Positions 23,866 to 31,871 of a stretch of DNA of 35,680 bases are shown here, in pieces. Location of the stretch: IMG/VR virus record IMGVR_UViG_3300033153_003750, positions 1 through 35,680 of that record; one strand, given 5' to 3'. Every line of letters starts with the position of its first letter. The first letter of the stretch is position 1. The position numbers were made by a program, and so were the translations under genes. A model generated the notes under the pieces. That model had not been told where the DNA came from and made no database searches. It worked only from the letters and a program-made list of their open reading frames with translations. This DNA comes from a virus.

Positions 23866-25271
23866 TTCTTTACCCTCTTTGATATGCGTTTTTTCATTGC
23901 ATTTAAAAATGTTTTTTGTGATCTACTTTTTAACTTATTTGATTCCAGTACATCTTCATCAACTGAATCATCAATAATAAGTCGATGTACATTAACCCGT
24001 TTCTTTTGTCCTGACCGTCTGACACGTCCTAGAAACTGTATTACATCAGTAAGCTTATCCAAGTGACTATAGTTGATCATATTGTATCCTGACTCTTGCA
24101 GGTTCAGACCATGTGCAACTGAACTAACTTGCCCTAACAGTACAGGTATCTTTCCCATGTTCCACATCTTTTCAATTAATAGTTTTTCTTTTTTACTTGG
24201 TTTTTTACCTGCTAACGACTTACCGAAAAATGGAGCTTTAGGAAACGCCTTTAATAAAGCCTCTAAGTCATGTTTATATTCATAGCCTATTAATACGGGT
24301 GAACCTTTTAAACCCTTAACAATTTTATTAGTTGCATTAATTTTTAATCTATGAATATGAATAACGTTTCTATCAACATCATAAATGCTACCATTACAAA
24401 ATTGTTTTAACTTACCACGTTTCACCGCTGCATTAACGGCAGTGATAGTTCCCTTTTCATGTTCCAGTATAAACTCATATTCAAGTTCATTATATTCAGC
24501 ACGAACCTTCTTAGGTAGCTTTAACTTAATATCAATATACTTTGGTGGTGGTAGCTTGACACTGTTTTCTTCTGGCCTGTATATAATGTCTTTAATGGCT
24601 TTGTGTATACGTTCAGCACCATCATCTTGAAGTATATAGTTGTAACCCTTGTAACCTGTTGGGGTGAAATACTCATTACGGTATGCAGTTATATAACGGC
24701 CTAACCGTTCACCTTCATCTAATATATAAATTTGAGTGAATAGATCCATATAGCTTTGAGTATTTGGTGTGGCTGATAATAAATGTCTACGTGTAAATTT
24801 ACTTTTATATACCTCAGTAGTTCCTACATTGAATTGCAGCATCTTTTTAAATATTTTGAAACGTCCTGTTTTAAATGACTTCGCTTTATCACTTTCATCA
24901 ATAACTAACATATCAGCTTTTAAAGCTTTAATGTTTTGCAGTAACCAAGGCAATCCCTCAAAGTTTATAATGTAAATGTCACGATCTAGTTTTAAGTTCT
25001 TATCCTTATCCTTACCATGTAAAATAGTATAGCTAAAATCAAAGCCCCACTTCTTTATTTCTTTAGGCCATACTTCGTGATCAACAATTTCCATCGTAGT
25101 GATAAGTAACATGCCGTTAAACATTTTCTTATTACGAAGTACCTCCATGACCATGCAAGTGATTGCAGTTTTACCTTCACCAACATCTAAGAACGCACCA
25201 CTGCAAGGATTTTTGAGCATGAACTTTGCGCAATCAATTTGAACATCACGGGGGTTAAATACTTTGCTCAT
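23862..25271 (-). CDS. SNF2-type DEAD/DEAH superfamily 2 helicase
   Basis: 469 residues. Motif I LDVGEGKT (G31-x-G-K34-T), motif II DESD (125-128), motif III LSATP (165-169) and motif VI QFLGRVRRSGQ mark an SF2 SNF2-like ATPase. No accessory domain or zinc finger is visible, and the length fits phage SNF2 helicases. With the VRR-NUC nuclease (stop overlaps its start as ATGA) it may handle branched DNA in replication or recombination. Confidence 0.9.
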   Translation of the reverse strand: MSKVFNPRDVQIDCAKFMLKNPCSGAFLDVGEGKTAITCMVMEVLRNKKMFNGMLLITTMEIVDHEVWPKEIKKWGFDFSYTILHGKDKDKNLKLDRDIYIINFEGLPWLLQNIKALKADMLVIDESDKAKSFKTGRFKIFKKMLQFNVGTTEVYKSKFTRRHLLSATPNTQSYMDLFTQIYILDEGERLGRYITAYRNEYFTPTGYKGYNYILQDDGAERIHKAIKDIIYRPEENSVKLPPPKYIDIKLKLPKKVRAEYNELEYEFILEHEKGTITAVNAAVKRGKLKQFCNGSIYDVDRNVIHIHRLKINATNKIVKGLKGSPVLIGYEYKHDLEALLKAFPKAPFFGKSLAGKKPSKKEKLLIEKMWNMGKIPVLLGQVSSVAHGLNLQESGYNMINYSHLDKLTDVIQFLGRVRRSGQKKRVNVHRLIIDDSVDEDVLESNKLKSRSQKTFLNAMKKRISKRVKK

Positions 25272-25624
25272 AATTTATATTCCTTAAAAGGTTTAAACAT
25301 TTTCATAATGTTATTAGACCATGCAAGTTCATATTTAAATATATCTTTAGCTTGGTAAATATCATCAACTAAGTAAACATGTATTGCACGTTTTCTTAAT
25401 TCATTATGTGTATACTTTTGAAACTTCTCACCTTGTCGCTTACCGAACTTTTCAACTTTACCTTCACGCTTAAACTCAATGTAAAACATGTAACCACTGT
25501 TTAATATAACTGCTCTATCAGGCCATGACCTCTTATGAACCTTAATACAATCAAAGCCTTGTTTAGTTACCCAGTTAGTAAAGGTTGTTTCAGTACTGGT
25601 TTCAAGTTTTAATAATTCAGGCAT
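25268..25624 (-). CDS. VRR-NUC family nuclease (Holliday-junction-resolvase-like)
   Basis: 118 residues. WPDRAVI (D36), then FYIEFKREG with E50 and K52, and GKRQGEKFQ (Q64), are the PD-(D/E)xK pattern of VRR-NUC enzymes. Size is that of the stand-alone phage type, which resolve branched DNA. It sits between a small gene (overlap 8 bases) and the SNF2 helicase (ATGA), a common pair in phage replication units. Confidence 0.85.
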   Translation of the reverse strand: MPELLKLETSTETTFTNWVTKQGFDCIKVHKRSWPDRAVILNSGYMFYIEFKREGKVEKFGKRQGEKFQKYTHNELRKRAIHVYLVDDIYQAKDIFKYELAWSNNIMKMFKPFKEYKL

Positions 25625-25784
25625 TATAATCTCTCAAGTAACTTGCTACACCTCTATCGAATTCATCATTATTACTTTTAGCATATCGTTCTAAATGCTC
25701 TAATGTTTTTCCTAAATTATCTGATTTAAGAATTTCATTTTTAGCAAAGTTAAAACCGCTTTTAAAAATACTTTTACTAACCAC
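25617..25784 (-). CDS. Small hypothetical protein
   Basis: 55 residues from a GTG at 25784, selected because GGAGGTGATTGTA gives an 8-base spaced ribosome site; the in-frame ATG upstream is part of that site. Sequence begins VSKSIFKSGFNFAKNEIL (first residue Met) and is helical with no cysteine. It overlaps the Cas4-like gene by 8 bases and the VRR-NUC gene by 8. Not recognised. Confidence 0.65.
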   Translation of the reverse strand: MVSKSIFKSGFNFAKNEILKSDNLGKTLEHLERYAKSNNDEFDRGVASYLRDYNA

Positions 25785-26457
25785 TACAATCACCTCCATT
25801 CTTTTTATTACGGTTGCACGACCTGCACCACTTGTAAGGTGTTTTAATAAACTTCTTATCACCGTACATTTTATCAATGCGGTTCACCCATAGCTTTTTC
25901 ATTCTAGGTAAATCATTTTGATTATAATTAAATTCTTTAATACTGGTATCAGGGTTCGCATCATCTAAGTACCAAAACTCAACATTAATCTTATGCACAT
26001 CAGGGTTCATTGCCAACAGTGACATACTGTATGCGTGGCCTTGGTCTTGGTGGCTTGGATACTTTCTGCCTGTCTTATAATCAATGACCGTTAACTCGTC
26101 GCTAAAGTGTGCAAAGTCTGCAAAGCCAACGAACCAATCTGATGCACTTCTATTTGAAGGTGTGTGATCCATATTCATTGATATGTCTGGTTCGCAATAC
26201 CCACTACCTTTATTAAACTCACGCTTAAGACTTTTGAATTCATCTTTAAAATTTAATAGCGAATCAGGTAAGCCTTTTATTTTACCATTAACAAAGTTTT
26301 CAGCTTTAGCATGAATATCTAAACCACGTATCATAGCAGGGGATTGAACAAACTTATCCCGCTTTAATATATAACGCCATTCATACATTGAAGGACAATC
26401 GTGATAACAACTGTAACGACTGTATGACCATTTTTTTATAATTTGTTTCTTAGCCAT
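25777..26457 (-). CDS. PD-(D/E)xK exonuclease, RecB/Cas4-like with Cys cluster
   Basis: 226 residues from the ATG at 26457 (GGGAGAAATATTA before it; TAATG overlap with the gene upstream; an in-frame ATG at 26472 is not supported). SYSRYSCYHDCPSMYEWRY opens the fold; RGLDIH supplies H49; D114 and D126-Y-K128 of VIDYKTGR are the catalytic set. C21 and the C211-x2-C214-x9-C224 tail correspond to the Fe-S cluster of Cas4 and AddB-type nucleases. It probably processes single-stranded DNA ends in recombination. Confidence 0.85.
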   Translation of the reverse strand: MAKKQIIKKWSYSRYSCYHDCPSMYEWRYILKRDKFVQSPAMIRGLDIHAKAENFVNGKIKGLPDSLLNFKDEFKSLKREFNKGSGYCEPDISMNMDHTPSNRSASDWFVGFADFAHFSDELTVIDYKTGRKYPSHQDQGHAYSMSLLAMNPDVHKINVEFWYLDDANPDTSIKEFNYNQNDLPRMKKLWVNRIDKMYGDKKFIKTPYKWCRSCNRNKKNGGDCSG

Positions 26458-26648
26458 TAATATTTCTCCCATAAGTCACTAAGTTTTTGCAGTTGCTTAT
26501 CGGATAAGAATTTATTTTCAGTTACATAATGTTGCTCAATACTTGTCATAAATTTTAATTCCCACTCCGTAAGAAATAATCTATGACTTAGTAAATCATT
26601 AATAACAATTTTAATACTCTTATTATCATTTTTAAACGAAAGTTCCAT
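26457..26648 (-). CDS. Small hypothetical protein with E..F-LS..Q..L motif
   Basis: 63 residues after AAGGAGAGTTAA. The C-terminal half, WELKFMTSIEQHY to FLSDKQLQKLSDLWEKY, is a two-helix pattern found in many small phage replication-region proteins; another gene in this window (31231) shows the same pattern. Overlaps the next start as TAATG. Function unknown. Confidence 0.75.
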   Translation of the reverse strand: MELSFKNDNKSIKIVINDLLSHRLFLTEWELKFMTSIEQHYVTENKFLSDKQLQKLSDLWEKY

Positions 26649-26978
26649 TTAACTCTCCTTAAACAGTTCGGTAACTTTACCAATGGCATCACGTAAGCCT
26701 AAATTATATGAGGGCTTGTGAAACATTTTATTTCTTGTACCTGTCTCTTGTAACTTAACTAAATCATTTATAAACCTGTCAAGTGCTTGAGGATCTTTAA
26801 ACTCAATAGCAACTTGTCGTTCTGTTTGACTATCCTTTTCAACTTTAGATCCAATTTCTAAAGGTTCTTCAAACTGTCCGAATGATACTGTTGCTTTGTT
26901 ATCTTTAATTTGCATCATTAAATCAATAGTACCATGCCCCATTTCAATTATTGTTACATTGTCTTTTTTACTAATCAT
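26649..26978 (-). CDS. Hypothetical protein
   Basis: 109 residues, soluble, acidic to neutral. A beta-rich start (DNVTIIEMGHGTIDLMMQIK) and helical end with LDRFINDLVKLQETG. Starts at an ATG overlapping the exonuclease stop (ATGA) and ends directly before the next ATG. Unknown function in the replication unit. Confidence 0.75.
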   Translation of the reverse strand: MISKKDNVTIIEMGHGTIDLMMQIKDNKATVSFGQFEEPLEIGSKVEKDSQTERQVAIEFKDPQALDRFINDLVKLQETGTRNKMFHKPSYNLGLRDAIGKVTELFKES

Positions 26979-27556
26979 CTTTCAAACACTCCTTCTGTAG
27001 TGTAGATACCATGCTTGATATAGTTATAAGCGTTAGCCATAACCTTTGCTTGGTGTGCAGCATCATCAAGTGAGTCGTGTCGAACACCTTCAAACTTAAT
27101 ACGCTTTTTAATAAAGCCAACACTTTCAGCTAAGTCAACAATGGTTCGCATGTCGCGCACGTTCCAATACTTCCAAGGCTGCACAATTCTCTTAACACTA
27201 TAGGCATAATCTAAAATTGAAATATCAAACGTTGCACCGTTACCCCATACCTTTGAATGTTTACCATCCTGTATAAATTCATTCAGGTCATAAAGTGCCT
27301 GTTGTATAGGTACAGTCTGTTCTTCCTTACTGGTAAGCTTACCCCTTGCTTCGTCGCTTTGTTCAAGCCACCACATGACCGTTCCATAATCAATATTAAA
27401 CTTACTACCACAAACAACTTTACGTTTAAAGGCTGCTAACACTTCACCCGTTTCAATATTAAACTCAACACATGCAATAGATAATATATAACTATTGTAC
27501 TTAGTGCCTAACGTTTCTAAATCAAAACTATAATTCCTACTGTTCGCCATTGTCAT
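26975..27556 (-). CDS. DEDDh 3'-5' exonuclease (DnaQ-like)
   Basis: 193 residues. SFDLETLGT holds D12 and E14; GNGATFDISILD holds D111; H160 and D165 in HDSLDDAAHQA complete the DEDDh set. The opening (residue 1-60) and the exo III pattern match phage and bacterial exoribonuclease/RNase T relatives. The ATG at 27556 has GGAGTTAGAAA before it. Overlaps the upstream membrane protein by 20 bases and the next gene by ATGA. May trim DNA or RNA ends. Confidence 0.85.
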   Translation of the reverse strand: MTMANSRNYSFDLETLGTKYNSYILSIACVEFNIETGEVLAAFKRKVVCGSKFNIDYGTVMWWLEQSDEARGKLTSKEEQTVPIQQALYDLNEFIQDGKHSKVWGNGATFDISILDYAYSVKRIVQPWKYWNVRDMRTIVDLAESVGFIKKRIKFEGVRHDSLDDAAHQAKVMANAYNYIKHGIYTTEGVFER

Positions 27557-27770
27557 TTTCTAACTCCTTAGTGTGTATATGTTTTGAAAGCATTAACATT
27601 AATGCAAGTGGAAAGGTAAAGCATATTAAAACAATTTCTTTATATTCAATTTCATGTTCAAAGTTTTGAAACAATATAATAAACATAAAGCCAATTAGTA
27701 ACCAAGCATTTATAACTATTAAAAAACTAAATACAATTGATCCAGCTAATAAAATTTCATTAAGTATCAT
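27537..27770 (-). CDS. Small membrane protein, two segments
   Basis: 77 residues with two hydrophobic segments (about 7-36 and 45-61, LLAGSIVFSFLIVINAWLL and IVLICFTFPLALMLML) and a charged C-terminal tail. ATG after AATTAGG. Sits 2 bases after the previous stop and overlaps the exonuclease start. Could tie replication to the membrane or act on the host; unknown. Confidence 0.7.
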   Translation of the reverse strand: MILNEILLAGSIVFSFLIVINAWLLIGFMFIILFQNFEHEIEYKEIVLICFTFPLALMLMLSKHIHTKELENDNGEQ

Positions 27771-27771
27771 C

Positions 27772-28011
27772 CTAATTACCTTTCCTACAATACCAGCCTC
27801 GCAATCTTTTTAACGCATCCAACACTGTTGTAATATCTCTACGTGAAAGTTTTGTTTTAGCTTGTATTAAAATTATTATTGCACGTTCATTTAAGCCACT
27901 ATCTTTAGAAAGTTTATTCATAGCATCACCGATACGGGTTATGGCTTCCGCTAATATTTCAGTTGTTTCAGGTGGTTCACTTTTAATTACTTTTACATTC
28001 TTAGAAGTCAT
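27772..28011 (-). CDS. Hypothetical helical protein
   Basis: 79 residues. The C-terminal half, GLNERAIIILIQAKTKLSRR then TTVLDALKRLRGWYCRKG, resembles a small conserved phage protein. Likely helical throughout. Start overlaps the 49-residue gene upstream as ATGA. Function unknown. Confidence 0.75.
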   Translation of the reverse strand: MTSKNVKVIKSEPPETTEILAEAITRIGDAMNKLSKDSGLNERAIIILIQAKTKLSRRDITTVLDALKRLRGWYCRKGN

Positions 28012-28157
28012 TTCTTTTTGTCCTTTAATATTTTTGAATAAATTTGGTCATAAAGATATTCTTGTTCATCAATATAACCTGCCCTTTCAGCTTGCTTAAT
28101 AAGCTGCTTTGTTTTTGTTGTGCCGAAGTCCATTATATATTCACGTATCTTTTTCAT
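28008..28157 (-). CDS. Very small hypothetical protein
   Basis: 49 residues, MKKIREYIMDFGTTKTKQLI and a Tyr-rich end closing in DKKK. ATGA overlaps on both sides: start with the HNH gene stop at 28157, stop with the next ATG at 28011. Too short for most gene finders, but the double coupling supports it. Function unknown. Confidence 0.7.
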   Translation of the reverse strand: MKKIREYIMDFGTTKTKQLIKQAERAGYIDEQEYLYDQIYSKILKDKKK

Positions 28158-28642
28158 TTGCCGTGATTCTTATGAAAGCTATATTTTATGTTAGCCGCTT
28201 TTCTAATTCTAATAGCGTCTCCTAAGTTGCGTGATTGGCCTAAATACTTTCTTTTTTTATTTAAACTTATTTGCACTTTCCACACTTTAAAAGTATTGCA
28301 CCAATGTACCCCAGTGAATCCAGAAGAATTGTCTTTTCGTTTACAGGCATTTTTAACATTATCGGATTGTGGTCGATCAAATAAGTTGCACCATCTATTA
28401 TCGTCTTTAATACTATTATCATGATCAACCCCGTAGATAGACCATTCACCTTTTACATATAAAAAAGCTAATCTATGAGCCTTATAATACCCACCACCCA
28501 CACCTATATAAATGTAACCTTTAATGTGCTTGTACCCTGCAATATCACCTTTTTTACATCTTCCTGAATTTATATTTCTTTTGAATAAACCAGTAAATTT
28601 ATTATAAGTTAGATATTTTTTAAGTTGCTTTTGGTTAATCAT
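28154..28642 (-). CDS. HNH endonuclease with AP2-like C-terminal domain
   Basis: 162 residues. KAHRLAFLYVKGEW (H56), GVDHDNSIKDDNRWCNLFDR (D73, H74, N82) and the NVKN tail are the HNH_3 motif. Residues about 105-150, SSGFTGVHWCNTFKVWKVQI and beyond, are an AP2/NUMOD-like DNA-binding domain. Such freestanding enzymes spread by cutting a related genome near their own site. It overlaps the end of the polymerase gene by 8 bases, and the polymerase ends intact. Confidence 0.85.
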   Translation of the reverse strand: MINQKQLKKYLTYNKFTGLFKRNINSGRCKKGDIAGYKHIKGYIYIGVGGGYYKAHRLAFLYVKGEWSIYGVDHDNSIKDDNRWCNLFDRPQSDNVKNACKRKDNSSGFTGVHWCNTFKVWKVQISLNKKRKYLGQSRNLGDAIRIRKAANIKYSFHKNHGK

Positions 28643-30479
28643 TATATTTTAACATCCCGCCCCATGTAGAACCCATTTTACCATCAGTTAGCATATCAAG
28701 ATCAAATAATTCATCATGTTCCATCGCAGCTTTAAAGTCTGCCATTAGTTTTTTCTTTCTCCTTTTATCCCCGCTAACCATTATCTCATCATGCACCATT
28801 AAATTTATTCTTGAGTCGGGGTATTCAGATTTAAGCATGTCATCTACGTTAAGTAACGCACGTTTTGAATGGTCTGCTGCACTGCCTTGTATTAATGTAT
28901 TAAGTGCAACGTATTCAAAACCTTCTTCAAAGTCATACCAGCGACCACCAGCCGTTCTAAACATTTCATCTTTTCTAGCAAGTAACAATAATTCCTTTTT
29001 AAGTTCCTTAACTTCTGGCAATGCCTGACCATGCAATTTGAAAACATCAACAGCATCTTCAATTGTTATACCTGCATTTTTTGATAATGCTTTTGCACCA
29101 CCACCATATACGATTAAGAAGTTACAACCTTTTACAACAACGTGAGCCAGTATTATTCCAGACTGTTCAGCTATTAGATCACGAACAAAATCATGGCCTG
29201 ACATGTCGGGGTTTAACTGGTAAGCCATTAACAGACCACCATCCCCGAAGTGTGCAAGTATACGAATCTCTTGTTGTGAAAAGTCACGGTTGAAAAGTAA
29301 GTGTGATTTTTTATCTGGTATGATAAAGTTTCTTAAAAATGGCATACCTTTAAAAACTTCATTCGGTCTACGTGGTACTTGTTGAAAGTTAGAACTGAAC
29401 CGTCCTGTATACGTTCCCTTATCGTTATCACCTTTAATGGTATTAAACCAAGGATAAAAGCGACCATTGTTTTCTAAGGCACTGTTCAACCAAGGCTGCA
29501 TATAAGTACCAATTAACTTATCATACTTACTAAATATTTCTAATTGTTTAACCAGCTTTACATCAGTACACACACGCATTAATGAATCTATTGCTGTACT
29601 CGGATTACCTTTTTCAGTTAGTTCCCATTCATCAACTAAACCTAATCGCTCAAACGCTTCTATCTTTTGTGGTGCGCTGTTTAAATTAATGTCACCAAGT
29701 ACCTTAAATACAGCGTTTTCTGCACGTTGTTTTTTCTTCTTAGCTTTGACTAATTCAGGCTCAAGTAATTTATAATCAATTGGTACACCTTCACGTTCCA
29801 TTTCAATAGCTTTTATAACTGCACGTTTTTCAATTTCATATTGATCAAGCATACCCATATCACGAACATACTTTAAAAACTTAGTTGTTAGTTTCTTGGT
29901 GCGTATAGTATCGCCTTTCGCATAACGTCCTGCTAACGGCACTGGTGCATAACAAATGAACATACCTGTTTTACTAGGTGGTATTCTAAACCAGCCTTTA
30001 GGTTTTTTCTTTTGTGCCGTGTTAAATATCTTCACCTGACCTTTAGCACTTTTTTGTGAAGTGAATATATGTGTAAGTATCCAATCATCTAATTTATTCT
30101 TTTCAACTGCTGGCATGTTAAGCCACTTATCAGCTAATGGTTTTAACTTTAAATTAGGTTCACGCGGGTTATGTAAGAAAGCTAACAGCATTGAATCATG
30201 CCAGTTATGTTTAGGTATAAGCGGTAAGCCAAAAAACTTTTCACCAACTTCTAAATCAAACTTTCCATGATGGGTGTTAATTTGATAGTCTGCATACAGT
30301 TGTTTTAATCTACGTTTAGCTTGTGCCTTAGTGCAGTTGTTACCTTCTGGATGCCCCCATGCCATGTACTCAGATTTACCATCTGGCATAGTGATCGCAA
30401 GCCCAACTGGTTCAGGTGGGTAGTGTGGTCTAGGTTCAATGGGTTTAGTTTCAAAATCTATTGTTGCAATGGGTATCAT
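28635..30479 (-). CDS. Family A DNA polymerase with 3'-5' exonuclease
   Basis: 614 residues, with exonuclease motifs D8-F-E10 (IDFET), N68-x5-F74-D75 and Y186-x3-D190, and polymerase motifs: motif A RDFSQQEIR (D399), motif B with K450, F454, Y458-G459, QGSAADHSK (Q531), and motif C MVHDEI (H563, D564, E565). Palm TGRFSSNFQQVPRR is also visible. No 5' nuclease domain, as in T7 polymerase. One oddity: the residue four before K450, normally Arg, is His446. It overlaps a 68-residue zinc-finger-like gene (TAATG) at the start. Confidence 0.95.
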   Translation of the reverse strand: MIPIATIDFETKPIEPRPHYPPEPVGLAITMPDGKSEYMAWGHPEGNNCTKAQAKRRLKQLYADYQINTHHGKFDLEVGEKFFGLPLIPKHNWHDSMLLAFLHNPREPNLKLKPLADKWLNMPAVEKNKLDDWILTHIFTSQKSAKGQVKIFNTAQKKKPKGWFRIPPSKTGMFICYAPVPLAGRYAKGDTIRTKKLTTKFLKYVRDMGMLDQYEIEKRAVIKAIEMEREGVPIDYKLLEPELVKAKKKKQRAENAVFKVLGDINLNSAPQKIEAFERLGLVDEWELTEKGNPSTAIDSLMRVCTDVKLVKQLEIFSKYDKLIGTYMQPWLNSALENNGRFYPWFNTIKGDNDKGTYTGRFSSNFQQVPRRPNEVFKGMPFLRNFIIPDKKSHLLFNRDFSQQEIRILAHFGDGGLLMAYQLNPDMSGHDFVRDLIAEQSGIILAHVVVKGCNFLIVYGGGAKALSKNAGITIEDAVDVFKLHGQALPEVKELKKELLLLARKDEMFRTAGGRWYDFEEGFEYVALNTLIQGSAADHSKRALLNVDDMLKSEYPDSRINLMVHDEIMVSGDKRRKKKLMADFKAAMEHDELFDLDMLTDGKMGSTWGGMLKYND

Positions 30480-30685
30480 TATATTAGCCTTTTACTATTA
30501 CCAACTAAAACCCTTGCATCTAAATAGTCTGCATTTGTTAAAGGTTTATAACAAGCTTCATCAGGTATACCAGTATAATTGTCAGTATGTAATTCAAAAC
30601 CTAGTTCACATGTTTCAACATGTGGTTGTGATGTATAAATATTAGCTTTGCATCTATTACAATTTTGTTTTTTAGTTAGCTTCAT
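30479..30685 (-). CDS. Small Cys-rich, zinc-ribbon-like protein
   Basis: 68 residues. C-x2-C (NCNRCKAN) near the start and single Cys in ETCELG and EACYKP give four candidate zinc ligands. ATG after AGAGAGCTAATAAA. Stop overlaps the polymerase start (TAATG). May be a small DNA- or RNA-binding protein. Confidence 0.75.
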   Translation of the reverse strand: MKLTKKQNCNRCKANIYTSQPHVETCELGFELHTDNYTGIPDEACYKPLTNADYLDARVLVGNSKRLI

Positions 30686-30697
30686 TTTATTAGCTCT

Positions 30698-30925
30698 CTA
30701 TATTTCTTTTATAATTTGAAAACGTATTGCAGGTTTACAATAGTATCTTTCCAGTTTATTACTATCAGTGAAGTTTATAGTTAGTTCGTAAGTAACTATT
30801 ATATTATCATCTACATACATTTCATTTCTGTTTAATATATCAACTACACCTTTAGCTAACCAAAATGCACGTTTAATAACTTTGTAAAGTACAATAATAT
30901 ACAGTAACCTTTTATGGAATGTCAT
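30698..30925 (-). CDS. Small hypothetical protein with hydrophobic N-terminus
   Basis: 75 residues. The first 30 residues (KRLLYIIVLYKVIKRAFWLA) contain short hydrophobic, basic helices that could associate with membrane; the C-terminal part is beta-like (NIIVTYELTINFTDSN). Unknown function. Separated by 11 bases from the 30-residue gene upstream. Confidence 0.6.
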   Translation of the reverse strand: MTFHKRLLYIIVLYKVIKRAFWLAKGVVDILNRNEMYVDDNIIVTYELTINFTDSNKLERYYCKPAIRFQIIKEI

Positions 30926-30936
30926 TTACTTAGCCT

Positions 30937-31029
30937 TTATTTTTTAGTTAATATTACGAATATTATTACGGTCAAAAGTAAACCAATTCCAATTAACTTG
31001 CTATCTATGCTTTGCAGTAATTCAATCAC
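30937..31029 (-). CDS. 30-residue membrane miniprotein
   Basis: GTG start at 31029, with AGAGGG eight bases upstream, in the AGAGGGC context also used by genes at 31681 and 33465. Product is IELLQSIDSKLIGIG then LLTVIIFVILTKK (first residue Met), a single membrane helix with a basic end. It starts 4 bases after the stop of the neighbouring gene. Chance is possible at this length; ribosome site and membrane pattern argue for it. Confidence 0.5.
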   Translation of the reverse strand: MIELLQSIDSKLIGIGLLLTVIIFVILTKK

Positions 31030-31033
31030 GTTA

Positions 31034-31231
31034 CTAGCCCTCTAAAGTTCCATCACTTAAACTGTCATAAAGTTTTATAAGTGTATCGCGTTGGTGTTGT
31101 GAAATATTATGTTGACTTGATAATATACTTATAAAATGCGCTTCTTCTTGTTTAAGTTTACCGAAGTAAATTGTTTTAATTTCTACAATTATATTATCAA
31201 TTTCTAACTGGCTGTAATCTTCATAAGACAT
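31034..31231 (-). CDS. Small hypothetical protein with E..F-IS..QR..L motif
   Basis: 65 residues, ATG after CGGGAGAATTAATA. The segment EEAHFISILSSQHNISQHQR and DTLIKLYDSL matches the pattern of the gene at 26457-26648, so both may belong to one small helical family. Overall acidic, no cysteine. Unknown function. Confidence 0.7.
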   Translation of the reverse strand: MSYEDYSQLEIDNIIVEIKTIYFGKLKQEEAHFISILSSQHNISQHQRDTLIKLYDSLSDGTLEG

Positions 31232-31233
31232 TA

Positions 31234-31395
31234 TTAATTCTCCCGTTCAGCATTAAGTATTTCAACACGTAAGCAAATAGCTAAGTTATAACCTACATAC
31301 GCTGGTGAAGTCATGTAGCTAGGGCAATCAATAACCAGACATAATAATTCCAAAGCATCCATTTCTTTAATTTCTTTTTCAAGTTGATCACACAT
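31234..31395 (-). CDS. Small hypothetical protein
   Basis: 53 residues from the ATG at 31395, preferred over an in-frame ATG at 31425 because GGGAGAGAATAAAA lies just before it. It overlaps the end of the gene upstream by 8 bases. Two Cys (CLVIDCPS) lie mid-protein. Helical, unknown function. Confidence 0.65.
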   Translation of the reverse strand: MCDQLEKEIKEMDALELLCLVIDCPSYMTSPAYVGYNLAICLRVEILNAEREN

Positions 31396-31681
31396 TTTTA
31401 TTCTCTCCCATAACTTCATAGACATGGAAAACTAAAGCACCGTTCATCAACTGCACTGTATCTAAAAAAGCTAATCGTGATAGTATAAATAAATCTGATG
31501 GTAATTTTTGACCTGTTGCAAAGACAACAAACTTTCTAGTTTCCTTTACATAACTTGTATCATGCTGAACCCACATGCAGACTTTACCATTTTGTTCCTG
31601 CACTGAAAGTACATTTGCTTCAATAGGTAGTTCTAAATGAGTATCGCCAATTGGTAATTCATATTTATATATAATGTTCAT
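31388..31681 (-). CDS. DUF7352-like hypothetical protein
   Basis: 97 residues from the ATG at 31681 (AGAGGGCAAGTGCT before it; an upstream in-frame TTG/ATG set runs through a noncoding stretch). Its IYKYELPIGDTHLELPIEAN, VQEQNGKVCMWVQHD and final ALVFHVYEV match a small conserved phage family (DUF7352 type) of unknown function. First gene after a 190-base noncoding segment. Confidence 0.75.
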   Translation of the reverse strand: MNIIYKYELPIGDTHLELPIEANVLSVQEQNGKVCMWVQHDTSYVKETRKFVVFATGQKLPSDLFILSRLAFLDTVQLMNGALVFHVYEVMGENKNV

Positions 31682-31705
31682 AGCACTTGCCCTCTGTTTG
31701 TTTAA

Positions 31706-31745
31706 AGTTTTTAAAATACACTTGTTAAAATGTACTTTAAAAACT
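31706..31745. repeat. Inverted repeat in noncoding segment
   Basis: AGTTTTTAAA (31706-31715) and TTTAAAAACT (31736-31745) are exact reverse complements, extended after one mismatch by TACA/TGTA (31717-31720 and 31731-31734), loop 31721-31730. It lies 25 bases upstream of the 31681 start, within the only clear noncoding segment (31682-31871) of the leftward unit. No T tract follows on either strand, so operator or RNA structure is more likely than a terminator. Confidence 0.8.
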
Positions 31746-31871
31746 CCACCACCTTGCTCAACGGATAAAGAACATGTGGTGAAGAAAAAATACGTTTTAA
31801 ATAAGTTCTGGTACAACAACAAAACCTATCTAAATTGTTTAGCTACCCCTAGCAACATATTTTTATTTTTA

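Noticed and set aside
28154-28642. Group I intron or intein in the polymerase gene
   Set aside because: The polymerase frame is continuous with all motifs, and the HNH gene overlaps only its last codons.
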